Shown here: positions 24,639-36,250 of the stretch, piece after piece
How positions within the stretch are numbered: the first letter of the stretch is position 1
How the letters are laid out: every line of letters starts with the position of its first letter
DNA from: Bombus terrestris
Lineage: Eukaryota > Arthropoda > Insecta > Hymenoptera > Apidae
Direction of reading: 5' to 3'
DNA length: 64,000 nucleotides
Assembly: GCF_910591885.1 (NCBI RefSeq)
Contig: NC_063276.1
Location: forward strand, 7,316,001 to 7,380,000
The notes under the pieces: generated by a model
Databases searched by the model: none
Seen by the model: only the letters and a program-made list of their open reading frames with translations
What the model was told of the DNA's origin: nothing
Position numbers and translations under genes: made by a program

Positions 24639-27355
24639 AGAAGGGGGCAAGGTAGCGGCGCGCGTGGTTCGCGGAGCTTTTGCATCGTGGCCGGCAATAC
24701 GATTACGCGCCGGCTCTCGACCGTTTTTTAAATTATACCGTAAATTACACGGCATCGCGTGAGTATCCTAAAGTATTTAATAAGCATGCATACACGTTTG
24801 TTTATGCGCCGGGGAACCTCCCCCCTCTTCTTCCATTCTGTTTCGCTGCAGCACTATCGATCCAGAAAAATCCTGTGAACCGAAACGCGGAAACGCGTAC
24901 ATGCAATGACCGATGATCGCATGCCGCAAAAACGCGGCCTGCGAGGATTCCGTTCGATATTTTATGAATCATGGACCGCCAGGCATCGCACGGTATTCTC
25001 GCCGCGTTATTCGTGTCAACCATCTGCACGAGTATGCATATACGTTGTACAACGTCTGATGTTATTTCGTAGTCATCACAGTCATCGTTGTAATCGTGTT
25101 CTGTAACTATAGTTGACGGATGATGCGTCAAGAATCGACTTTTTAGCACTTTTATATCTTTTATGTTAAATATGTTTGTTTGCTGTCTTTGCTTATAATC
25201 CAACAACGTATACAACAACAATTAAACAAATGGAAAAGGATAAGAGAAACGCGGACGAAACCTATAAATAACTTGATCACTCGTTACACGTGCTTGTCTT
25301 ATTCATTGCTATGCTTATCGTGAGAAAATTAACGATTATTAGAAAACATGGTATAATCGAGCGTTTGCTCGACGTTAATGTAGGTAATCCCAACGATATA
25401 GAATAGTTTTTCCCAAGAGTGATATTGGCTGGTTCGAGCACAACCAGCCGGATTTCCAAAGAATCGGTCGTGTCGTTAAAATGCAACAGGTTTTCGAGAC
25501 CGGCCGGATGGATCCGAGTTCTCAATCCGGCAGAGCATTCCTCTAGAGAGCAAAGCCTCTCTTCTCCCTTTGCGCGCCAAGACTCCGAATGACCCGTGCC
25601 TTTTACAATTTTACTTCGAGTTCGCTACGCTTAATGAGAATAACAACGATGGCCGTCAAACGCCACCCAGAATAGAAGCGTTCCAATTTAATTCTCGCAA
25701 CCTTTCCCACTGTCCTAGAAATCCATACGTTCCTCGTACTTTTCGCGTTACGTAACATTTTCGTTTCCCACGATACTTTTTCAATTTTTGTTAACGCTGA
25801 CGACTTCGTGCCGGTTGTTACTTTCGAACCACGCTGTATTCCAATTGTACACGATCGTCGTTAACAGGTCATAAAATCCTGGCAGCGGTATGCGAGATAC
25901 AATGACCTAGCACTTCTGTTGGCAGACGGTCTGCGAACAATCGACGATGGAATAAAAGGTGTTGCACGATTTCGCTAAGCAAGAAAATCGATCGGCAAAG
26001 ATAAACTACGTTAAAAATTATCGATTGTTGAAATAACAAGCATACGTTTTAACGCAATTTTTCCTGGTGGTCAATCATCTCACTCTTTTTCATCTGTCAT
26101 AACCGGACGTATCGTATACGAAAGAAGAAAAATGCTCTGTCGATATTATTATTCATGAGCTTTTACCATGAACTCTTGCCACCAATTACCATGTATAATT
26201 GGAATCAATTATCGATATGCATTGTTAATCTTATTGTATTCCAGCATACGTACATAGTGCATAACGCATGCGATCATTAATCTATCTTCGCTAAATATCC
26301 TATATCGCGTGTGATTCCGGCATTAATTCACAATCGAAGTGAAATCTATCAAAAACATTCGCCAATAGTAGATCTCGATCCTTAATATTGTTTCGTAGTA
26401 AATGGAATTTCAAATGTTTCGGTGGAATAAAATTCTATTCCACTGACGAATTACAGGAAGGATCTATAACACATTTATCAAAAAGTTTTCTCATGTTCCC
26501 TATAGTTTCGAAGATAGCGTCAGAGAAACGAATCTGTGAGAGCGAGGGAAAATGAAATTTAAAACTGCTTGGCTAAAAAGATATCCTCATCCCTTTATCT
26601 GATATTCATTGTATAAACGCGTAGAATTTTCATCGAAATCAGCGTAGCGGATGTTCCTTAGTAAATCCTTTGAATAAATCTGGTCACGTGACTAGTTATC
26701 AGTCCACAGCATCGACGGGGAAGAGAAAAATCGAATCCTCGACCAATCGATTCGCACAGCTGGTTTTCCACAGCGTGCACGTACGCATGGAGAGATAGAA
26801 TAAACGAGTTCCGGGCGTGTGTGAGTGTGCATGCGTGTATGGGCCACGTACCACGCGGCCAAGCAATGGGAATGACGCTCTCTCGAGTGCTACTGATACT
26901 ACTGAATGAACTTTGACACCGCCTCTACTCGTATGACTAATACGAATTTACTGTGCAATCCACTGTGTTACTAAGCTTTTTTGTTCTTTCTATGTGTCAC
27001 TTACGTTGACTCATGAAAATATTTAGACAATTATTATAGAAAACTTCTATGTCCATATCATACATAAAAGAATTCGGAATATCGTTAGGCATTGTAAAGA
27101 GAAACGATTACATCGGTAAGATTTGAAATCAATTTAAAAATGTACGTGGAACTTACAATTTCTTCAGACAGTTACTTAGTAAAGCATTAGTAGATGTACT
27201 AGTAACAGACGAAATTTCAGAATATTTCGTACAACACACGTGGATACATTCTATGCAGCTATCGATAATTCGTTTCGTTCAAATAACAAATTTATTATCA
27301 ACTTGCTAACGGCAACTAATTTACTAAAGTAAAGTAAGCGCGGTTCGATGCTACG

Positions 27356-27377
27356 GATCGATCGATCGATCGATCGG
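27356..27377. repeat. GATC tetranucleotide repeat
   Basis: Five GATC units, fully self-complementary, in AT-richer DNA. Confidence 0.95.
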
Positions 27378-29500
27378 AAATCGTGTATCGCTGAATCAAT
27401 TCAACAGTTAGGTAAGATTGGTAGAGCAGCAGCACCGTATGATGTTCTGTGCGATCGCAACGAGCGTACGCGTAGCGTAGGTTCAAACGCACGTGTGTAA
27501 GTCTGTCAGCTCGCCCCTTCCAACGACGTCGCTCTCCCTCCTTTCACGGCTCTGACGAAACTCTCGACTCTATTGGTCCGGCCCTTACCCTTCCCCGCGC
27601 TACCGCAGACGACTCATTCCATTCAGTCACCCGTACGAATTCGACGCTACCACGCTACGACCATGCCGCGTGCTCTCTTTCCTTTCTCACTCTCGCGCCT
27701 CGTTTCGCTTTCTTTTCCCTCTACAGTAGTTACATCTATCCCTCTCGCTTGTTGTGTTGTTCGTGGCTCTGCCTCGATCTTTCCGCCGTGCTGCCTCGAT
27801 GCCACGCTCTCTGTCTCGCCGCGCGGCACACACAACAGCAACGTGCGTCGCGGAAACGTTCGCACAGTTTCTAACCTGACCTACGCGTCGCACGGCCAGG
27901 GGCGAGAGATCCCGGTGCAATGTCATCCTGTTAAGAAGTTCGCGTTTTCTTCGAACATCCATGAATTCGTTTTAACCCGGAGAAATTGAAAATATCGTGA
28001 GAAGGTTTTCGTAGCTGGCGATATTATCATGGTGGAAATATGCTTTTAATTTCAATTGGTTCTTATGAAAACGGCAATTAAAAATAAATATCACATATTA
28101 CGTACGTTGTTCCGCCGAAGTCGCCCGTCAAAGCTGTACGATACTTCCTAGCTGCGAGAATGATCGATGACACGTAGTCCTCGAGTCCGGAAGTGAATCA
28201 CTCGGTAGTTGTTGCTTGTATCACGCGGCACAAATTTGATTCGAACTACAGACGGTCTCGACACACTTGGCACAACTCTTCGAAACTTTCTACGAAAGCA
28301 CGCGCGCAAGAAATGTTGGCGTTTGAATGGTTGTTACTCGTGAATCTGTGAGCGCGGGTCCGAATGCGATCGCGGATCGAACGGCGACATTCGACTACGT
28401 TCGATATATCTCGCGTGAAAAAATTAATCAGCACAAACGCGAGGGGACGCGTGTTTGAAAAAAGAGGTTTCCAACGGTATCAATGAAAGTCACCAGCAGA
28501 GAGCGGGCGCGTACAGAAAAAACAGAGATAACAATATACGATTTCCGCCGAGTCAGCGGCAAGATACGCTGCAAAACATAGTGTTCAAGTTAAAATAGTC
28601 GACTATAGTCTCTTGAGGTCCGAAGAAGCTCAGTTGCCTTCGTCGCGCGCAGAGATGCGCGAGACCGCTGTTTCTCCCTCCCTTTCCCACTCCTGACTCT
28701 TTCGCGTTATCCGTCTCGTTCTCGCTCTTTCTTCCTCTCTGTCTTTCCTTCGCCTTTTTCGCTCAGTGCGTCTTCTCTCGCGCTTGCACCGCTACTTCTG
28801 TACCCTTTTGTCCGGGAAGAAGAAACGCAGGTCGAGAGAGCTCGTGCCCTCGGTTATGGTTATATACTATACACGAATATAAAATCGGAGTGGCGAGAAA
28901 CCGAACGGCGCTATTTCGATTTCCATTCGAACGTACGGGAAGAATTGCAGAGCTTGTAGCTTGTATTCCTTTCGATCTCGGCCAATCGCACGGAGATAAA
29001 TATTCGAGTGAACTTTTGCGGAAAAGCAATTCGTCGAACGAGCGATAAGAAAGGTCAGCGTTCGTTGCGCGACTGCCGGAGCGCGATTCTCACTCGGCTC
29101 GTTGAAATTTAAGTAGATTCGATCGGAATCGTTTACGCTCAACGGTTCGCGTACTTAACACCGACGCGACACACAGATGTCACGTTTAACTCTCCCGGCC
29201 GACGTAAATTTTATTGCGACATCGATGCGAGCTCCGATGCAGAGAGTTCAATACACGAGAAACGATACCAACAATGCTCTCTATTCATTCCATCGTCTAT
29301 GTTGCGTATTTTTTCCCCTTCCGACGTGGTCGCGCCCGAATACGTGAGATCTCTGAAAGGAGAGGCTGCAAGCACGTTTTTCCTAAAACACGTACGCAGA
29401 TTCGCGACCGTACACGCACATCTCTACCCCACCTCGTCACATTTTCGACTTCCGTATGTTGTGTGTATAATACGCGCACGCACCACGTTTCCCCCCGAAC

Positions 29501-29634
29501 GAATATAACGCGTGTGTGTCACTGGCGTATGCGAGTGAGCGAGTCGGAACGATGCACAGAGCGAAAGAGAGAAAGAAAGGGAAAGGGAAAGGGATAGAGA
29601 GAAAGGGAGGGGAGTCCGAGGAAAATAGTAAAGG

Positions 29635-29671
<37 letters not shown>

Positions 29672-31270
29672 GACACAGAGGGAAATAAAAAACGAAGATG
29701 AGTCTAACTTCCGAGCGACGAAAAAAGAAACGCAGAATGGAAAGCGGCGGGTGGCGCGCGAAGGGTGAGCGTGGAGCGCTCGGAAGGGCGCGAGAAAAGG
29801 GCACGTGTAACAACACGACGAAGGGCGGTCCGCTCGCGGTCCTTCACTCGCCGGTGTGAAAAGTGAAATGACAACACGCACTTCGCGCGTCGTTGACTCT
29901 GACAACAGGGTACCCGTACAGTCTGGATACGATACTGTGAACTCGGCACGGTTCGTAGCAGCGCTTTTCTCAAGAGGGCGGGAGGCAGAAGAGAGTGAGA
30001 GAGAATCGAAGAGAGGAATAGAGAAAGAGGAAAGAGGATGGAGTGAAAGAGAGCGCACGCGAGGAAGAACGCGAGAGGTCGGTCGGTGGTAGGAGATGCG
30101 GGAGGGGCCGGAATTCTCTCTGTTATAGATTAAAATTTTTTACGGGGAAGATATTGATTGTTGCTTTTTATTAATGTAACATTAAAGTGGCGCCGCAAAA
30201 GTGGGGGAAACTCCCGCCGGCGAGTCGGTTACTCTCGATAGTGGGGAGAGGTTGTTTGGGGTAGGGATCCGGACTGAAGGTAGGGTAGAGTAAACGACAT
30301 AGAAAGAAACGGGAAGGGGGAAGGGGAAGTGAGGCACGGGAAGACGCGTGGTGGGGTTACTCCGCGAAGAGAGAGGAGAAGAGAAAAGCAAGAAAAGTAA
30401 GAACGGCCGCCGTGCCGCGCCGCGCACTCTGGAAAACGACGGCAGGAGGAAGTAAAAAAGAAACGGGGGAAGAGAGGATTTCGCGAGGAGGCCAGACAAG
30501 GCGAGGCACAAGGTGGGAGGGGGTGGGTGATGCAGGCCGGAGGTTGGGGGTTCGAAGCAGCGGAAATAGTGCCATAAATACGAACATTTTTCGTAGCGTC
30601 TTGCAGCCCTGTTTTGACAATCATCCCCTCCATCGACTCTGTCCCTCCGTCATGCAATTCCCTCTTTCTCCTTCTGCGCGGCCTTTTTCCCCACGAGACT
30701 ATCCCCACTCCTTCGTCTCCTCGACAGCCGCGCTTTTGGATCTTAAGCACGCGGATACACGTATATAGGGGAACGGCGAACGGCGGACAACGGACGCACC
30801 GTAGATGTGACGGTGGTAGCGGCGGCGACGGCGAGCAACGACGACGACGACGCTTCGTTTTACGCCCCTTTACCTCACCTACCAGTCACCCTTTTCACTC
30901 TCTTCCTATCCTACTCTTCTCTCTCCCCTGCTGCCCCTGCCCACCACCTATTCTTCTACTCACTTTGACATTTTTCGCGAGTTAAGGCCCGCTCGAAGTT
31001 CGCGGAAATCCATCTTGCGCTGGCTCGAAGGAGTACATACTACGTATCACCTTCTTGCTCACTCGCGATCTACTCCATACCCTTCCCCCTTCGATCTCAT
31101 TCTCTTACACTATCTCTCTCTTGCTCTGTCCCGAGTCTCGAGCCCCCGAACTCCACGGCCGACACCCGTCCCTCCTACGACTACGGCTCTTCCTCCTACT
31201 CCGTCCGCTCCTCTCTTTCTCTTTCATTTTTCTTTTTTTTTTCTTCGATTCTTCTGCCTCCTTTTTTCAG
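29501..31270. other. Purine block followed by pyrimidine block, switch near 30.58 kb
   Basis: This is the largest such doublet: G/A-rich from about 29.52 to 30.55 kb, then C/T-rich from about 30.60 to 31.26 kb. A TATATAG motif occurs near 30.765 kb, with CGG/GAC-rich DNA just downstream. Open frames on both strands lack recognisable domains. Confidence 0.5.
29638..29668. repeat. GA dinucleotide microsatellite
   Basis: About fifteen GA units inside a longer purine-rich block (about 29.52-30.55 kb). GA runs are possible binding sites for GAGA-type factors, but no such role can be shown here. Confidence 0.95.
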
Positions 31271-34200
31271 GGGGAGCGAACCGAGAGACGCGAACGGCGG
31301 ATCGATTCTTCGTTTCGAGAGGTCTGCAACGAGAGAGAGGGTGGACGAGAGGGACAGGGGTAGAAAAGGGGGCGGGTATGTATGTGTGTGTGCGGAATTC
31401 CATGAGGCTCGTAATTACCGAATCACCGATGCGACGCAACGCGAACGATCGCATCGATAAGACGCGTACAACTAATTTTCGGGCCATAAACAAGCGTATA
31501 GGATCGACTAATTGTCCGGTCGTTAATCATCGATAGATAGGTGTGGTGTGCGTGACGGCGATTAATCGTCACGAACTCGCGGAGAAACTACTTGCAGTTT
31601 CGTATTACACGAACAGCGCGATCTGTATAGGTTGCGTGGCCCGTGTAACTCTGCACGTTGGCCTGTAACGTTATACTTCGTGCTTTACCACCACACGTAC
31701 AATCCTGTCTATATCTTTTTTTCCACTTGCGGATTAATGCGCCTTTTACACCGAAAAGCGTAGATTTTTTATTCCACTTACGTTTCTTAGCGTTTTACAA
31801 AGACATTTTCAGGCAAGCATGCTTTCCGAGAATACGTCTATGAGTTATGTGCTACGAGGGAGTATAAAGTTCGTTTCGATTCTACCAGAGACAAGTAAAA
31901 AGCGAGTATAAGTTCAACACGCTATGGATCGGTGGTATCTTGTTGCCGGTGCGGTGCGCGTGTGACTTCCGGGTGGAAGTACAGGAAAGAAGCTCTTCTC
32001 TCTTTGGGATTGTATTTCGTCGTGGTGAAGCGTTGTCCCGCTCCCGGCCCTTTCGTGTGCCAGAGAAACCCTACAGGCGTCGTAGAAGGGAAACGAAACT
32101 ACCTGTATAGCCCAAGCAACCATCGACGTTATTTGATCGATTTAAAGGTCGTTTTGTTATCAACGTGAAATTTGGGAGACCATAATACCGTCCTTCGCAA
32201 TTTTCGCTCGAACAAGGGGAGTTACGTTAAGACCATTCCGTTCAATTAAGCAAGCAGACTGTTTCCCCTTCTTTCGCTTTATTTAGCTTGTCCTTTCACC
32301 GAGAACAAATCCGTTAGTGACGCTTCTGCACCATTATCACAATCATTAGTAGATTATCTCGTGTATACACGTGGAAGCAAAAAAAAGAATTACTGCATGA
32401 GCTACAAAAGCTTCGAACATACGGTTACACAAAGCTTCTGCAAACAAAAAAAATGGAGCTACCAGTAGGAAACTCTTTTCGAAACTTCCGATAAAGCGAG
32501 ACGACGAAGCGGGGAACCGGTGGCGTTCCATTTCTGAGGACAGGACGCGTTTACCAAACGGCGCGGCGCGACGTATCTTATCGCGTTACGGAAAGGAATT
32601 TTGATTAGGGAGGCAGCTCCTTTCTTACGACGACTCTGCAATGCGACTCGATGGATATGACTCTTTGCGGCGGTTTCGGTGTAGTAACCCCGTAGTCGAC
32701 CCGTTCGAAAGCCATGGGAATGAAATCGTAGAAGTAAAAAGCGCACAGGGAGGGGGAGGAGGGATTTATTAAAGCGAAAAAACGATATCAGGCAGCCTTC
32801 TGCTTTCTCGTTCATCACAGTCCTCGGCAGCGATATATTTTCTTCTTTCTTTTTCGAATAACGAGCATCATCGTTATGGCTTTCCCCCACTTGCCCCCTT
32901 TGGCGTCCTACCGCCTTCTCCCAGCCCCTCCCCCTCACCAGTCTTCTTCCCTCGTCTTTCCGCCTTTCCACCCCCCCCCTACTACCTTTTGTTCGTTCGC
33001 AGCGAGTGAACCGAGTCCAGGTTTAATTCTCAAAGCGATAGCAATTTCCAGGCGCAGGAAAAAAAGAATAAAGAGGGGGCGGCGGTGGTGGCGGTAGAGA
33101 AAAGAGAACCACCCCTCTGTCATATTCGATCGATCCCGACCTAAGCAATTAATCTATTTAACCTTTCTACTCTGCCGCGCCGGAAATAAAGGAACGGCCA
33201 AGGATTAAATTATTGCATACTTGAAATTCCGAAGGGATCGAGGAAAGTGAGCGACGGGCGTTCGCGGAATTGCGAAACGGAGGGCTTTTAACGGCGGACA
33301 GACACGGGAGACACACGGTGTAATGATTATAAGATACCTTTTCACCGAACACGAGAACGCACAACGTTTCGTATAACGTTTCGACTCGAATCTTATGATA
33401 GTTGCGCCATTTCTACGGTGGATACAAAAAGTATTGCCACGTCATTGTATTTCTTATAGCGTTCACAAACTAATTAATTAAGTGCAAGTATCAAAGTATC
33501 AAATTTCGTATCGTTTAGTAGTACTTTCATACGACTATAAAGATCTGATATTAGGAAGATAAAACGTAAGACGTCGTGAAAAAACTCCTCGATAAAGTTT
33601 AGCGAGTGACGTTAGGCCTATCAAAATGAAACTTCAGAGAAGCGGTATTTCATATACGACAACCTAATGTAATCAACGTGTCGTATCATCGATCCGACAT
33701 TGTTTCTGGAGACATCGAATCGGGAATACGATAACGAACGTTTGTCGGAACGCGTTAACAGCGACGCGATTTGTATATCATTCGTCGGTTCCTGCATCGT
33801 CGACGTTTGGTGGTGGAAAAGTTGATTTTAAAACGGTCCTAGTATCTCGACGATTTTTAAATAATTAATCAAATCGAAGCTCGCAAAAACCGTGCTCGAA
33901 ACGAGTGTACAATTTAGTCTCGTTTATAGCGATCATCGTATGCGGTACTCGATGACACTCGTCCCAGCGTCATTTTGTCAAGTCTTTTTCCGTTCTTTAT
34001 GACTCTCGACTCGTGGTCGATCTATCTGGTTTTCAGCTCAGGTACGCGTAACTTACTGAAATTTATTTACACCGGATGAAAATGTTTTTAACTGGAGATC
34101 GAAATGCACAGCTAAGTGCCACCCAGCTTCTGCTAAATTGATTTTTGAACGAATGCTTCATGCGTGTGTACTGGCTACCGTATACGAATTTTTATTCAAG

Positions 34201-35580
34201 CATGACGTGCGAAAGCTTTGAACAAATTATAATCGTCGCAATTTCCATCCGCCATTTCTAAACTAAAGAAAACTTTAAGTTTCGTTCATTAATATTTCAA
34301 GTACGTAGCAGCCTGAGCGTATCCTGAAAAATGCAAAAATACTAGAATAGAATACCTTGATTAAAGGGAGCAGAATGATCTCACGCGATGCTTTCAAATT
34401 CTCATTACCAATGCCTCCAGACCTAATAAAGAATTTTTGTCATGTTCGCTTGGTTCTTTTGTCCATCGTTACACGAGCTCGAAATGATGCATCGCACCAT
34501 TTCGCCGTACACCATATAAATTTTAATTTTGACGCGACACGAGCAGATAATGGCGTCTCGGCAAGCCTTTTCGATTGTACCCTCTTTGTCGTTCCGAGGC
34601 GGGCGTGCAAATCCAGTCTGTGAATGCGCTAGGGTCGATCGAAGGTCGCGAGTGTCATCATATGCATGAAAATATTCCTAGAAATGCAGGAAATTCCAGA
34701 TACACATCGATCAAAACGTGGAAAACATTATATCATCCAAGTTTGCTAATCTTATAATGCGTTTCTCTTGTTTCGTGACTAATCTAATCCCGATTAAACA
34801 AGAAGAAATAGTAAATCGGTAGAAATTTGTCTTGGAGACCGCTAAATTAATTGCGTGATTCTACAGAGGTTGTCCGTCCTGTCTGTCCGCAAATATTGTC
34901 ACGCTGATTCTCCAGGGCTCTACAGTCTACCATACATATATCGCAAACAATGCACGAATAAACGTAAAAGTCGATTGTATTTGTTACGAGCAAGAAACAC
35001 TAGAATTGCAAATGGAACAATCTACACATGGCGACTTCAACAATGAAGTTGTCGAGAAGTAAATAAAAAAAAAAAAAAAAAGAAAAAGTATAAAATGATG
35101 TAGTCGTGAAAAGTTACTGACGTACATATGTATTTGTAAGCGTAGTACTCGGAAGTGCCATGACATTTTGACCTTTACTAAGGAAACCTACTATTACTGG
35201 ATTTTCTATTCCCCCTTTGCACATAATCAAGCTACGTAAATTGCGATGTCAATTCAACATATTATAATTGCACTTCCTCAGACTGGGAATTATCATCCAA
35301 AAATTCTATATAATTTGTCCATATCTTACTGTGACAGTGATTAGTCAAGACTGGTTTAAATAATTTTTCAAACAAAATCGTAAAGCAAAGAGCTACGCAT
35401 CAATATGCAAAATTCGAGGAGAATACGCACCAAAGCACATATAATTTCCAAGTACGTAATTACTAATTCCATTCCCGATGGATTTCCCCTACGATCCGAT
35501 TGAAAATTCTCGCATCGGTTTATTAGAGGGTGAAGTAAAAAAAAAACACGAGTTTCGTTAGTCGTACTTAGACATAGAGT
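31271..35580. other. Gene-poor DNA
   Basis: No gene recognised. A possible transposon end lies near 33.42 kb (see findings). An A-rich run occurs at about 35.06-35.08 kb. A 30-codon frame beginning at 31818 follows a splice-acceptor-like CATTTTCAG but is too short to call. Confidence 0.55.
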
Positions 35581-35594
35581 GGCATTTAGAGAAA

Positions 35595-35620
<26 letters not shown>
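35595..35620. repeat. AG dinucleotide microsatellite
   Basis: About thirteen AG units at the left edge of the purine-rich block that precedes the candidate promoter near 35.8 kb. Confidence 0.95.
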
Positions 35621-35625
<5 letters not shown>

Positions 35626-35763
35626 ACAGTTTTCTCCAGGTGGCTGGAACAAAGGCTGTCTTTCAACACGACAGAGGCATCGGTGCTCGGCATCTAGCCG
35701 CGTAGACGGCGACGACAATCGCAAAATCAATTTGCATTATTCGTTTAAAAGTGTGCTGGTCCG

Positions 35764-35797
35764 TGACGTCAGTGGGGAGCGGGGCAGGGCGGGGCGG
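35764..35797 (+). promoter_or_regulatory. Candidate promoter core: CRE plus GC boxes
   Basis: TGACGTCA (35764-35771) is a perfect palindromic CREB/ATF site. It is followed at once by overlapping GC boxes, GGGCGGGGCGG at 35787-35797. The site lies about 40 bp left of the switch from a purine-rich block (from about 35.59 kb) to a pyrimidine-rich block (to about 36.25 kb). The motifs are seen directly; a promoter role is inferred, and no downstream coding exon was identified. Confidence 0.4.
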
Positions 35798-35820
35798 ATA
35801 GGCGCGTAAGAGGGTGTCGA

Positions 35821-36250
35821 ACGGAGGCAAGTGGCCCCGTCTGGTCGTCGATGCTCTCAAACAATCCCTTTTCTCCACTTCCACCACCTAGCGCACCGTC
35901 ACCGGGCTGCCCCCCATCGCACCGCCGCGCCATCCCCACCGTTTTCTCCGACGAGTCACCGAGAACACCCCTTCCGCGATCCACCCCTCCAGCCAACCCC
36001 TTTATCATACTTTTGTATACGTCCCTTAGCCATCGAAGCCTATGCAACCCCCTGTCTTCCCTCGCAACCTCGCTATTCTCGCGACAGTCACCCCCTCCGC
36101 GGCTTTTTACCCCAAGCACGCACAAACACTGGCCCATGTCCCATGTATTCTACGCTCACCACTTCACTCTCTTTCCTTCGTTCGTTCGCTTTCTTCCTCC
36201 ATCCTATACTTATTCCCCTTCTTTCTCGGTCTTTCTCTGTGCATGAAACG
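35821..36250. other. Pyrimidine-rich block right of the candidate promoter
   Basis: Strongly C/T-rich on the + strand. Three overlapping open frames here are composition artefacts. It forms the right half of the purine/pyrimidine doublet with its switch near 35.84 kb. Confidence 0.5.

Larger units (their letters stand above)
23124..29500. other. Non-coding DNA, AT-richer in the middle
   Basis: No gene supported. From about 25.1 to 27.3 kb the sequence is AT-richer and free of long open frames. A CpG- and C/T-rich patch at 27.5-27.9 kb and another at 28.65-28.8 kb look leader- or promoter-like in composition only. Confidence 0.5.

Noticed and set aside
29519..31536. Several 120-180-codon frames on both strands
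   Set aside because: All lie in strongly skewed purine or pyrimidine DNA where stops are rare; overlapping frames on opposite strands argue against coding.
35059..35090. A-rich run as a retroposon tail
   Set aside because: No target-site duplication or upstream element body was seen.
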